This document shows positions 18,354 to 26,307 of a stretch of DNA of 64,000 nt, one piece after another; the stretch's first letter is position 1, and the number at the start of each line of letters is the position of its first letter. The DNA comes from an uncultured bacterium. GTDB taxonomy: Bacteria > Cyanobacteriota > Vampirovibrionia > Gastranaerophilales > Gastranaerophilaceae. Position numbers and translations under genes: made by a program. The stretch covers positions 1 through 64,000 of the forward strand of contig CACYOO010000001.1 of assembly GCA_902776035.1 (NCBI GenBank), given 5' to 3'. Below the pieces are notes generated by a model that saw only the letters and a program-made list of their open reading frames with translations, was not told where the DNA came from and searched no databases.

Positions 18354-19460
18354 ATGATGAAAAAATTATTAGCAATAATATCAATAGTAATGATGATGAC
18401 GGTATTTATTCCGACAGATGTTATGGCGGCAAGTGTAAAGGTCGGAGATATAACTCACGTAAAAGGTGTAAGAAACAACCAGATAGTTGGTTATGGTGTA
18501 GTAGTAGGTTTACCTGGAACAGGTGATAACTCTCGTTCAACACAGATGACAAATAAAATGATGTTAATGAATTTAGGCACAGTAATCGAACAGGAAAACT
18601 ACATTCAAAAAGGTTCATCAGCTGCCGTAATTGTAACAGCAACCGTTCCGCCATTTGCAAAAAACGGTGATGAAATTGATGTAACGGTATCAACAATGGC
18701 AGATGCTAAAAGCTTAGAGGGAGGAGTTTTAGTTCAAACAATATTAAAAGCTCCTAACGGTGAAGCAGTAGCTGTAGCTCAAGGTCCTATATCAGTAGGC
18801 GGAGTAACAGCAAGAAGTGGTGGTTCAATGAAAAGGACTGCAATAACTTCAACAGGTAGAATTCCGGGTGGTGCTATTATGGAACGTGATATAGATACAG
18901 TTATTGGAGATGAATCTACTGTTACATTATCTTTAGATCATTCTGATTACACAATGATATCAAGAATTGCAAATGCAATTTCAAATTCAGTTGCTCCTGC
19001 AAAAGCAATAGATGGAAGCTCTGTTCAGGTACAAATTCCTGCTGCATATCAAGAAAACAGAATAGCTTTTCTTGCAAGATTAGAAAATGTACCTGTTATG
19101 CCTACATCAGAAAGAGCAAAAGTTGTAATAAATGAAAGAACGGGTACTGTCGTAATCGGCTCACAAGTAAAATTACTTCCTGCAGCAGTAGCACATGGTA
19201 ATATAACTGTTACTGTAACAACAGAAAATGAAGTATCTCAACCAAATACGTTTGCACAGGGCTCAACAGTCGGATTTGAAAATTCAACAATCGGTGTAGA
19301 AAAAGAACCGGGAAGTTTAGTAAAATTAGGTGCTAACAGTAATTTAAATGATTTGGTAAATGCTCTAAATTCAATCGGTGTTCCTCCGTTTGACATGATA
19401 AGTATTTTACAGGCATTAAAAAAAGCAGGAAGCTTACAAGCTGATTTACAGATTATATAG
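18354..19460 (+). CDS. flgI: Flagellar P-ring protein FlgI
   Basis: 368 aa with a signal peptide ending at VMA (about residue 25). Typical FlgI strings: GVRNNQIVGYGVVVGLPGTGD, TVPPFAKNGDEIDVTVS, and the C-terminal LNSIGVPPFDMISILQALKKAG. It builds the periplasmic P ring around the rod. Last gene of the operon, followed by a terminator. No flgJ is present here. Confidence 0.97.
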   Translation: MMKKLLAIISIVMMMTVFIPTDVMAASVKVGDITHVKGVRNNQIVGYGVVVGLPGTGDNSRSTQMTNKMMLMNLGTVIEQENYIQKGSSAAVIVTATVPPFAKNGDEIDVTVSTMADAKSLEGGVLVQTILKAPNGEAVAVAQGPISVGGVTARSGGSMKRTAITSTGRIPGGAIMERDIDTVIGDESTVTLSLDHSDYTMISRIANAISNSVAPAKAIDGSSVQVQIPAAYQENRIAFLARLENVPVMPTSERAKVVINERTGTVVIGSQVKLLPAAVAHGNITVTVTTENEVSQPNTFAQGSTVGFENSTIGVEKEPGSLVKLGANSNLNDLVNALNSIGVPPFDMISILQALKKAGSLQADLQII

Positions 19461-19488
19461 TATGTAAAATACATAATTATTAAATTTT

Positions 19489-19531
19489 ACAAACAGGGTT
19501 TTACAAAGTTGAAACCCTGTTTGTAGTTTTT
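19489..19531 (+). terminator. Intrinsic terminator of the flg operon
   Basis: ACAAACAGGGTTT (19489-19501) pairs perfectly with AAACCCTGTTTGT (19512-19524), then a T-rich tail. Confidence 0.9.
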
Positions 19532-19658
19532 ATATGAATATTAAGTTGTAAGTTTCAATAATTTTTTTTAATAAACTAGCAAATTTTTTTTTCACGATTT
19601 TTATATGCATGTTGACTAAAAATAAAATATTTAAAATATAAAGTGTGAAAGGAAAATT

Positions 19659-20075
19659 ATGAAAGTTGCACCTGCACAAACATCTCCGAGTTTTACAGCA
19701 AAATTACGGTATAATACCGATACAAAAGATATAATTTCTAATATGAATAAAAAACAATTAGGTGAATTTAAAACAACTTTACAAGCTTTAGATAAAGTTG
19801 AAAAAGGAGAAGTTATAGAATACAAAAAATTCTATAGTCCTGTACCGCATTCAAAAGCTTCATTATCTATGGGGTTTGTAAATGCAAAGGATGAAACTAA
19901 GAATGTAAAAACTCCTTGGTATCCAAGTCCGTCTGAATTTATTAAAACTTTGAAAAATATTGCAAATCCTAAAACTGAAGAACACGAAAAAATTTTTGGT
20001 AACAAAAAAGAATTGCAAGAAGAAGTTATTTCTATGCTTGAGGGTTGTGGAAATAAAATAAATAAAAATGTATAA
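19659..20075 (+). CDS. Small protein of unknown function with N-terminal PSFTAK motif
   Basis: 138 aa, hydrophilic and Lys-rich (likely basic overall), no signal peptide or membrane segment. The sequence SPSFTAK at residues 9-15 resembles the VSFTGK and INFTGK motifs of two larger proteins in the window. AAAGGA ribosome site six bases before the ATG. Terminators flank both ends, so it is a single-gene unit. Function not recognised. Confidence 0.65.
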   Translation: MKVAPAQTSPSFTAKLRYNTDTKDIISNMNKKQLGEFKTTLQALDKVEKGEVIEYKKFYSPVPHSKASLSMGFVNAKDETKNVKTPWYPSPSEFIKTLKNIANPKTEEHEKIFGNKKELQEEVISMLEGCGNKINKNV

Positions 20076-20097
20076 GTATTTTTAATAATAATTTTTT

Positions 20098-20140
20098 ATA
20101 AACAAGCAATTTATTTAATAAATCGCTTGTTTATTATTTG
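20098..20140. terminator. Bidirectional terminator between the small FTAK gene and cysK
   Basis: ATAAACAAGC...GCTTGTTTAT stem with an internal ATTTA/TAAAT helix. It is flanked by T-rich sequence to the right and A/T-rich sequence to the left, between two convergent genes. Confidence 0.65.
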
Positions 20141-20149
20141 TTTACCAAA

Positions 20150-21061
20150 TTAATTTTCAAAAAGAACGCTGGAAAGGTACCTTTCTCCTGTATCCGGAAG
20201 TAATGCAACAACATTTTTATCAGGATTTTCATTTGCTAAATTTATAGCAGCATAAAGGCATGCACCTGATGAAATTCCAATAAACATTCCCTCTTGTTTT
20301 GCAGATAATCTTGCTGTTTCAACTGCATCTTCGTTTGTTACGGTTACGATTTTATCAACAACATTTCTGTCAAAAGTGTCAGGTACAAAGCCGGCACCTA
20401 TTCCCTGAATTTTATGTGTACCAGCTTGTCCACCTGATAATACAGGGCTTGAAGCCGGCTCAACCGCAACAATAGTTACATCTTTTTTTTGTTCTTTTAA
20501 AAATTTACCGATACCGGAAACTGTACCGCCTGTTCCAACACCTGCAACAAATATATCAACTTCACCATTTGTGTCCTTCCATATTTCTTGTGCCGTTGTA
20601 TTGTAATGTTTTTCAGGGTTTGCAGGATTTTTAAATTGTTGAGGTATAAAGGAATCAGGTATTTGTTCATGAAGCTCTTGAGCTTTTTCTATAGCACCTT
20701 TCATTCCCTTTGCACCGTCTGTTAATACGAGTTCTGCTCCATAAGCTTGTAACAATTTTCTTCTTTCAATACTCATTGTTTCAGGCATTGTTAAAATCAG
20801 TTTATAACCTTTTATTGCACTTATAAATGCAAGTCCAATTCCAGTATTACCACTTGTCGGCTCTATGATGGTTGTATTTTTTGTTATAAGACCTTTATTT
20901 TCTGCATCTTCTATCATCGCAAGAGCAATTCTGTCTTTTACTGAACCAGCAGGATTAAAATATTCAATTTTTGCGTAAAGATTTTTACTCTTTGATAGTT
21001 TATTTACTTTTACAAGCGGTGTATTGCCTATTGTTTGTATTAAATTTTCATATTTAGTCAT
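20150..21061 (-). CDS. cysK: Cysteine synthase A (O-acetylserine sulfhydrylase)
   Basis: 303 aa PLP enzyme making cysteine from O-acetylserine and sulfide. PLP Lys42 in GSVKDRIA, TSGNTGIGLAF substrate loop, and GTGGTVSGIGKFLK phosphate-binding loop. AAGGAG precedes the ATG. It is transcribed divergently from the DtxR-like regulator, and the shared interval is filled by a perfect 15-bp inverted repeat that includes both -10 boxes, so regulation by that neighbour is likely. Confidence 0.95.
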   Translation of the reverse strand: MTKYENLIQTIGNTPLVKVNKLSKSKNLYAKIEYFNPAGSVKDRIALAMIEDAENKGLITKNTTIIEPTSGNTGIGLAFISAIKGYKLILTMPETMSIERRKLLQAYGAELVLTDGAKGMKGAIEKAQELHEQIPDSFIPQQFKNPANPEKHYNTTAQEIWKDTNGEVDIFVAGVGTGGTVSGIGKFLKEQKKDVTIVAVEPASSPVLSGGQAGTHKIQGIGAGFVPDTFDRNVVDKIVTVTNEDAVETARLSAKQEGMFIGISSGACLYAAINLANENPDKNVVALLPDTGERYLSSVLFEN

Positions 21062-21075
21062 TATTAACTCCTTGC

Positions 21076-21111
21076 TTATTATATGTTATGTTATACCATA
21101 ACATATAATAA
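21076..21111. promoter_or_regulatory. Palindromic operator overlapping divergent cysK / regulator promoters
   Basis: Perfect 15-bp arms TTATTATATGTTATG and CATAACATATAATAA separated by TTATAC. Each outer arm contains a TATAAT hexamer: minus strand 21078-21083 for cysK, plus strand 21104-21109 for the regulator. The centre TTATGTTATACCATAA (21086-21101) differs at one base from the consensus shared with the site at 21650. A protein bound here would block both promoters. Confidence 0.7.
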
Positions 21112-21151
21112 AAACAATATTATTTCAAATTTTTATGGTAATATAAATATT

Positions 21152-21646
21152 ATGAATAAAAAATTAACCAAAAGTTTAGAAACCTATTTGCTTGCAATAG
21201 ATACATTAATAGAGCAAAAGCACTCAATAATTGTGAAAGATGTATCGTTATTTTTAAATATTGGAGGGGCTTCTACGGCTGATGCCATAAAAAAATTGAA
21301 AGAAAAAGGTTATATTAATTATGAACCGTACGGAAATATAACGCTTACATCACTCGGTGAACAAACGGTAATAATAAAAAAATACCGCCATGAAACAATA
21401 ACAAGTTTTTTAAATCAAGTTTTAGATATTGACTTTAAAAAAGCCGAAGAAAATGCTGAGGTTATGGAATATTCAATGACGGATGATGTTTTAAACAGAT
21501 TTGTTAATTTTATGGATTTTATGAAACAGTGTTGTTGTCCTGAGCCAAAATGGATTAAAAGCTGTAAATCTTCATTGAAAAATGGAGAAATATCTGAAAA
21601 GTGTAAGAACTGCAATGGCGGATGCTGCTGTTCAAAACATTCTTAA
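21152..21646 (+). CDS. DtxR-family-like transcriptional regulator with Cys-rich tail
   Basis: 164 aa from the ATG at 21152; an earlier in-frame ATG lies in the promoter palindrome and is rejected. Residues 1-65 form a winged helix (SLETYLLAIDTL..., ADAIKKLKEKGYINYEPYGNITLTSLG). A DtxR/MntR-like dimerisation segment follows (YRHETITSFLNQVLDID, AEVMEYSMTDDVLNRFVNFM). The last 37 residues hold nine Cys (CCC, then C, CKNC, CCC), which is unusual and could bind metal or sense thiol/sulfur status. It lies between cysK and the mccB-like operon, and the same palindrome is found in front of both. Confidence 0.75.
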   Translation: MNKKLTKSLETYLLAIDTLIEQKHSIIVKDVSLFLNIGGASTADAIKKLKEKGYINYEPYGNITLTSLGEQTVIIKKYRHETITSFLNQVLDIDFKKAEENAEVMEYSMTDDVLNRFVNFMDFMKQCCCPEPKWIKSCKSSLKNGEISEKCKNCNGGCCCSKHS

Positions 21647-21649
21647 ATC

Positions 21650-21666
21650 TTATGGTATACCTTAAC
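21650..21666. promoter_or_regulatory. Second copy of the regulator palindrome, upstream of the cysteine leader
   Basis: TTATGGTATACCTTAAC. The 16-bp core differs by one base from the perfect palindrome TTATGGTATACCATAA, as does the copy at 21086-21101. It lies 25 bases upstream of the -35 box at 21691. Confidence 0.6.
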
Positions 21667-21690
21667 ATGTTATGAATGTTAGATTTTAGC

Positions 21691-21718
21691 TTGACATAAT
21701 TTATTTTAATCTTATTAT
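21691..21718 (+). promoter_or_regulatory. Promoter of the cysteine leader / mccB-mccA operon
   Basis: TTGACA at 21691-21696, a 16-base spacer and TATTAT at 21713-21718. The predicted start falls at about 21725, the A of the leader ATG. A perfect TATAAT at 21719-21724 has no good -35 partner (22-base spacer from TTGACA). Confidence 0.65.
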
Positions 21719-21724
21719 TATAAT

Positions 21725-21796
21725 ATGATATACAAATTTTTTGAAAATTTAAAATGTTGTTGTTGTAAGTTTTTATCTAAAAGAACTTACTTATAG
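21725..21796 (+). CDS. Cysteine leader peptide (four consecutive Cys codons)
   Basis: 23-codon ORF MIYKFFENLKCCCCKFLSKR plus TYL and TAG. The four TGT codons are at 21755-21766. No Shine-Dalgarno is visible, and the likely transcription start coincides with the ATG, so translation may be leaderless. The Cys codons end exactly where the 5' arm of the first RNA hairpin begins, and the stop (21794-21796) follows its 3' arm. This is the layout of an attenuator leader peptide that measures charged tRNA-Cys. Too short for ordinary gene callers. Confidence 0.75.
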   Translation: MIYKFFENLKCCCCKFLSKRTYL

Positions 21797-21869
21797 TTTT
21801 ATATGTTTAATTAATTAAAAAAGTAAAAGTATAAAAGGGTTCTTAAATTATATTTTAAGAATCTTTTTT
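21765..21869 (+). promoter_or_regulatory. Cysteine-responsive transcription attenuator
   Basis: Segment 1 (21765-21774) pairs with segment 2 (21781-21790): 10 bp with one G-U. Segment 3 (21838-21847) pairs with segment 4 (21854-21863): 10 bp with one G-U, followed by six T (21864-21869), an intrinsic terminator. Segment 2 can instead pair with segment 3: AAGAAC (21781-21786) with GTTCTT (21839-21844) plus two G-U pairs. Expected action: a ribosome stalled at the Cys codons covers segment 1, segment 2 captures segment 3, and transcription continues. When Cys-tRNA is plentiful the ribosome reaches the stop, covers segment 2, and the terminator forms. Predicted by eye, not folded computationally. 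Confidence 0.75.
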
Positions 21870-21920
21870 AATAAGTATTTATTACCATAAATAAGACAAA
21901 AGAATAATAGGAGAAAGATA

Positions 21921-23060
21921 ATGACAAATTTTGAAACACTTTTAATACACGGTGGTAATTCGATTGAAGAAAAGACAGGAGCTGTAAATATTCCAATATA
22001 TCAGACATCAACATATAAACAGGATGAATTAGGTAAACATAGAGGGTACGAGTATTCCAGAACAGGCAATCCAACAAGAGAGGCATTGGAAAAACTTATA
22101 TCAGAACTTGAAAACGGAAAATACGGCTTTGCATTTGCATCTGGCTTGGCTGCAATTACTACGGTATTTTCATTGTTTAAATCAGGTGATAATATAGTTA
22201 TTTCAAATAATGTATATGGCGGTACTTTCAGGTTATTAAATCAGGTATTTAACAATTTTGGTATAACTTTCAGTATTGCAGAAAATGAAGATTTTGAAAA
22301 AGCAATTACACAAAATACAAAAGCTATTTTGGTTGAAAGTCCTGCAAATCCTTTATTATCAATAACAGATATTGAAGAAGTATCAAAAATTGCACATAAG
22401 CATAATATATTAAGTATTGTAGATAATACATTTATGACACCTTATTTGCAAAGACCTTTAGATTTGGGTGCAGATATTGTAATACACAGTGCAACAAAAT
22501 ATTTAGGCGGACATTGCGATCTTATTGCAGGTCTTGTAGTTGTTAAAAATAAAAATTTGGGTGCAAAAATAGGTTTTCTTCAAAATTCAATTGGGGCTAT
22601 ACTTGAACCGTTTGATTCATTTCTTTTAATAAGAGGAATAAAAACTCTTGCTGTAAGAATGGATAGAATTACTGAAAATGCACAATTTATAGCTGAATTT
22701 CTACAAAAACATAAAGCTGTAAAAAACATATATTATCCGGGTTTAAAAACTTCAAACGGATATGAAATTCATTCTAAACAGGCAAAAAATGGCGGAGGTA
22801 TGATATCTTTTGAATTAAAAGAAAATTATGATATTAAAAAATTCTTTTCTTCTCTTGAAGTTGTAATTCTTGCTGAAAGTTTAGGTGGAGTAGAATCTCT
22901 GGTATGTCATCCGAGTTCTATGACACATGCTTCAATTCCTAAATCGATAAGAGAAAAAGTCGGTATAACAGAGAGTTTAATAAGATTTTCAGCTGGTATT
23001 GAAAATAAACAAGATATTATAAAAGATTTAGAACAAGCGATTAGAAAGGCAGAAATGTAA
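21921..23060 (+). CDS. mccB: Cystathionine gamma-lyase / gamma-synthase-type PLP enzyme (MccB-like)
   Basis: 379 aa, Cys/Met-metabolism PLP family. PLP Lys193 in HSATKYLGGH, YSRTGNPTR near residue 50, ASGLAAITTVF, and C-terminal SLGGVESLVCHPSSMTHA. Together with the next gene it fits reverse transsulfuration (cystathionine to cysteine), as in B. subtilis mccA-mccB; a MetB-type synthase cannot be fully excluded. TAGGAG ribosome site. Preceded by the cysteine attenuator, overlaps the next gene by one base (TAATG). Confidence 0.85.
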   Translation: MTNFETLLIHGGNSIEEKTGAVNIPIYQTSTYKQDELGKHRGYEYSRTGNPTREALEKLISELENGKYGFAFASGLAAITTVFSLFKSGDNIVISNNVYGGTFRLLNQVFNNFGITFSIAENEDFEKAITQNTKAILVESPANPLLSITDIEEVSKIAHKHNILSIVDNTFMTPYLQRPLDLGADIVIHSATKYLGGHCDLIAGLVVVKNKNLGAKIGFLQNSIGAILEPFDSFLLIRGIKTLAVRMDRITENAQFIAEFLQKHKAVKNIYYPGLKTSNGYEIHSKQAKNGGGMISFELKENYDIKKFFSSLEVVILAESLGGVESLVCHPSSMTHASIPKSIREKVGITESLIRFSAGIENKQDIIKDLEQAIRKAEM

Positions 23061-23968
23061 TGTTGTATAATTCAATGAAAGATTTAATAGGTAATACTCC
23101 GATTGTAAAATTAAATAGTTTTGAAATTCCATCAGATGTTAATTTATTTGCAAAGCTCGAATACTATAATCCATCAGGTTCATTGAAAGATAGGATAGGT
23201 AAATACATGATAGAAGATGCAGAAAAAAAGGGCATATTAAAAAAAGGCGGAACAATAGTAGAAGCAACAGCAGGTAATACCGGCTTGGGAATTGCATTTG
23301 CAGCTTTAAATAAAGGATATAAAATTATATTTGTAGTGCCTGATAAATTTTCTACAGAAAAGCAAACTTTAATGAGGGCATTAGGTGCAGAGATTATTAA
23401 TACACCGAGAGAATTTGGTATGTTGGGAGCTTCTGAAAAAGCTGAAGAAATAAAAAATAAAACTGAGGGTGCAATTTCTTTAGAGCAGTTTAAAAATTTT
23501 GCAAACCCTTTGGCACATTATGAAACAACCGGTAAAGAAATATATGACGATATGGAAGGTAATATTGATTATTTAATAGCCGGTGCCGGTTCAGGCGGAA
23601 CATTTAGCGGTATTATGAAATATTTAAAAGAACAAAAAAACGAAATAAAAGGTGTTCTTGCTGATCCTGTGGGTTCAACTATGGGTGGTGGAGAACACGC
23701 AGATTATAATATTGAAGGTATTGGAAATGATTTTATTGCTGATACAATGGATATGTCATTAGTTGATATTGTGATAAAAATTACAGACAATGAAGCTTTT
23801 GAAAATTCAAAAGAACTTGTAAAAAATGAGGGTATCATAGCAGGTTCAAGCTCAGGAGCTGTAATGGCAGCCGCAAAAAAACTTGTAAAACAAGGTATAA
23901 AAGGAAATGTTGTACTTATATTTCCTGACAGGGGAGATAGATACTTTTCAAAAGGTTTGTACAATTAA
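23060..23968 (+). CDS. mccA: Cystathionine beta-synthase / cysteine synthase paralogue (MccA-like)
   Basis: 302 aa PLP fold-type II enzyme, paralogue of the CysK at 20150. PLP Lys43 in SGSLKDRIG. The substrate loop reads EATAGNTGLG instead of EPTSGNTGIG, a change seen in MccA/CBS-type enzymes. GAGSGGTFSGIMKYL is the phosphate loop. Likely condenses (O-acetyl)serine with homocysteine, delivering cystathionine to the coupled MccB. No CBS regulatory domains at the C-terminus. Confidence 0.85.
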   Translation: MLYNSMKDLIGNTPIVKLNSFEIPSDVNLFAKLEYYNPSGSLKDRIGKYMIEDAEKKGILKKGGTIVEATAGNTGLGIAFAALNKGYKIIFVVPDKFSTEKQTLMRALGAEIINTPREFGMLGASEKAEEIKNKTEGAISLEQFKNFANPLAHYETTGKEIYDDMEGNIDYLIAGAGSGGTFSGIMKYLKEQKNEIKGVLADPVGSTMGGGEHADYNIEGIGNDFIADTMDMSLVDIVIKITDNEAFENSKELVKNEGIIAGSSSGAVMAAAKKLVKQGIKGNVVLIFPDRGDRYFSKGLYN

Positions 23969-23984
23969 TAAAACAGGAATGAAT

Positions 23985-24602
23985 ATGAAAAAGATATTAT
24001 GTTACGGAGATTCAAATACATACGGATACAATCCGATTGATGGATCAAGATTTGATGAACAAACAAGATGGACTACTCTTTTACAAGCTAATCTTGGAAG
24101 TGATTATGAAATCATAGAAGAAGGTGGTTGCGATAGAACCGGCTTTGTTGATAATGATAAAGGATTTATATTTTCAGCACAAAGGCACTTTCCAAAAATT
24201 ATTGCAAAAATGAAAGATATTGATATTCTTATTCTTTGGATTGGTTCAAATGATTTACAATTCAAATATGATATTAGTTTTCATCAAATTAATAAAGGTT
24301 TGGAGCAATTAATTTTAGATGCGAATCGCAGGGTAGAAAAAATTATAATTATCCCTCCTGTTATACTTAATGAAAATATTTTAGAAGGAAATTTTAAATA
24401 TCAGTTTGATGGTACAAGTATTTCAAAGTCTAAAAAATCTGCTAAAATTTACAAAAAACTATGTCAAATATATGGTTTAGAATATTTTGATGTTAACGAA
24501 TTTGTGAAACCGTCAAATACAGATGGATTACATTATAATAAGGAAGGACACAAAATAATATCTGAAAAACTGAGTGATTATATCAAAAATAATCTTGTTT
24601 AA
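23985..24602 (+). CDS. SGNH/GDSL-family hydrolase
   Basis: 205 aa started at the ATG at 23985, six bases after AGGA. SGNH blocks are visible: GDSNTYGY (Ser nucleophile, near residue 8), IGSNDLQF (block III Asn) and DGLHYNKEGH (Asp/His). An esterase or acyl hydrolase of unknown substrate, cytoplasmic by lack of a signal peptide. Sixteen bases after mccA, so probably the last gene of the cysteine-regulated operon. Convergent with the next gene, two bases apart. Confidence 0.85.
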   Translation: MKKILCYGDSNTYGYNPIDGSRFDEQTRWTTLLQANLGSDYEIIEEGGCDRTGFVDNDKGFIFSAQRHFPKIIAKMKDIDILILWIGSNDLQFKYDISFHQINKGLEQLILDANRRVEKIIIIPPVILNENILEGNFKYQFDGTSISKSKKSAKIYKKLCQIYGLEYFDVNEFVKPSNTDGLHYNKEGHKIISEKLSDYIKNNLV

Positions 24603-24604
24603 TC

Positions 24605-26071
24605 TTAAGCTTTTTTATTTTGCTTAGTAATTGATTGAGAAATTACTTCCATAACATTTTCCATATCTTCTTTATTTAAAACTTCTTTATTTTCAGTGTT
24701 TTTAATACCGGCTATAGTTTGTACTACTGATTTTGTAATTGCCTCAACTGCATAAGCTGGAAGTTTCACACCTTCTTTACTTACAATTTCTTTTATAACA
24801 AAATCTGCAATAACTGTGCCTACATTTTTTGAAGAAGAATCTAAGCCGATTGATTTTAATATTTTAGATGCTATTCCACTTGCATATTTATTCACAATTG
24901 CTTGATTTACAGCACCGCATATACCGTTTAAGCCGGCATTAACTGCTGTTGCTTTCAAGTCAAAATCACCATCTATATCATTTGTTGAAGCATCAGCAAT
25001 ATCCATTGCTACTGATGTTGCAGCACCATACGCAAGACTTGCTGCAACTGATGTTGGACCGAGAGCATTTAATACTACGCCTGTTACGAATTTAACACAA
25101 GCTGCACCTGCTTTTTGAGAGGCATTGTATTTATCTACTCTTGCAATGATATCATTTTTAGTTCCGAAAGCTTTTTCGTATGATTTATCGTATTCTTCTT
25201 TAACTTGTTCTAATGTTTTACCTTTTAAGGATTTTTCTGCATTTGCTTTTGAAGTATCTACAATTATTTTAGATAAACATCCGTAAACTTTGTATTTTTC
25301 CTCTTTAGTTGATTTTTCAATGTCTAATCCGCAAGATGATAAAACTTTATCTAAAGCTTTTTTATCACCCAAAATTTCAACTAAAGAATTTTCCATATTT
25401 TCAAAAATTTCATCCTTAGATGTTACATGGTTATAATATGGAATACAACCTGTAGTTGCATAAGGAATTGGTCTTATTTCGTTTATATCTTGTAATTTAC
25501 CTGATAATTTTTCGTAAGTTTTTATACTTTTAGATAGTTTTTCATCAGTAAATTTTGCGATAAAATCTGCTGTTAAAGCAGCTTCTAATTGGTTTACTTT
25601 TCTGCGATAAATTTCTATGTTTGAATGGTTATATTCAACATCAAACATTTCTTTAAATTTATCCTTGAATTGGTTTTCTTTAATTGAGCTATCAAGTTCT
25701 ATAACTTGTTCTTTGTACGTATCAATATCTGCTTGAACAAGCTTAGCTCTGTTTTTTGAATTCCAAAGAATACTGATAGCATCAGCAGTTTTGCCTGCCC
25801 ATCCATCAGATGCACGTTGTTCATCAAATGATTTTTGAGCATTTTCTGCTGTTTGATTTAAGGTTTCTGTAATTTTTTTATATTCTTTTAGACGGTTTGA
25901 TTTTCCTGTGAAATTGATAGGGCAAGTAGCTGTATTTGATTGGTTTTCTGTTGGATTGGAACGTTCAAAAGTGTCTGCTTTTAGAGCTCTAATTGAGTAT
26001 CTAAAACCATTACCTGATTTATATTGAATATTTGTAGGTTTATTTATGTTTAAACCAAATAAATTAATCAC
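24605..26071 (-). CDS. FTGK-motif protein of unknown function with hydrophobic Gly/Ala-rich C-terminal region
   Basis: 488 aa, GTG start supported by AAGGT upstream. N-terminal 50 residues are polar, then CPINFTGKSNR at 50-60, matching the motif of two other proteins here. Residues about 60-320 are helical and charged. Residues about 330-420 are hydrophobic and rich in Gly/Ala (VTGVVLNALGPTSVAASL, LNGICGAVNQAI), resembling glycine-zipper or membrane-inserting segments of toxins, but no catalytic domain is recognised. Single gene, transcribed away from the RND operon. Confidence 0.65.
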   Translation of the reverse strand: MINLFGLNINKPTNIQYKSGNGFRYSIRALKADTFERSNPTENQSNTATCPINFTGKSNRLKEYKKITETLNQTAENAQKSFDEQRASDGWAGKTADAISILWNSKNRAKLVQADIDTYKEQVIELDSSIKENQFKDKFKEMFDVEYNHSNIEIYRRKVNQLEAALTADFIAKFTDEKLSKSIKTYEKLSGKLQDINEIRPIPYATTGCIPYYNHVTSKDEIFENMENSLVEILGDKKALDKVLSSCGLDIEKSTKEEKYKVYGCLSKIIVDTSKANAEKSLKGKTLEQVKEEYDKSYEKAFGTKNDIIARVDKYNASQKAGAACVKFVTGVVLNALGPTSVAASLAYGAATSVAMDIADASTNDIDGDFDLKATAVNAGLNGICGAVNQAIVNKYASGIASKILKSIGLDSSSKNVGTVIADFVIKEIVSKEGVKLPAYAVEAITKSVVQTIAGIKNTENKEVLNKEDMENVMEVISQSITKQNKKA

Positions 26072-26135
26072 AGTGTTACCTTATAAAACCAATCCAATTA
26101 TATAAACTTTATTTTTTTGCAAAAATTGATAGAAT

Positions 26136-26155
26136 TTTGATTTATGTAAATCAAA
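26136..26155. promoter_or_regulatory. Perfect palindrome between the FTGK gene and the RND operon
   Basis: TTTGATTTA-TG-TAAATCAAA, 9-bp arms with a two-base centre. Located in the 236-base interval between divergent genes. Likely an operator; no regulator gene is adjacent. The half-site TTGAT resembles FNR/CRP-type half-sites but the spacing does not match FNR. Confidence 0.4.
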
Positions 26156-26307
26156 TGTAACAAATAAAACTTTATTAGTTATCTTCTAATTGTAAAATTA
26201 GTGTGGTATTCCGTAATAATTTTATTTTAATATTAATATTTTTATATTATCATTAGAGAATGGGAGTATCATGTTGTGATATTATATGTATTGAAAAGGG
26301 ATTAGTT

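Noticed and set aside
21083-21151. Longer N-terminus for the DtxR-like regulator starting at the first in-frame ATG
   Set aside because: It would begin inside the palindrome and before the -10 box of its own promoter; the ATG at 21152 fits the family start.
21719-21724. Perfect TATAAT as the -10 box of the cysteine operon
   Set aside because: It is 22 bases from TTGACA and would start transcription inside the leader ORF; TATTAT at 16 bases fits better, although mapping is needed to be sure.
20150-23968. The two cysteine-synthase genes as a recent duplication
   Set aside because: They differ in diagnostic loops (EPTSGNTG versus EATAGNTG) and over most of their length, consistent with separate CysK and MccA roles.
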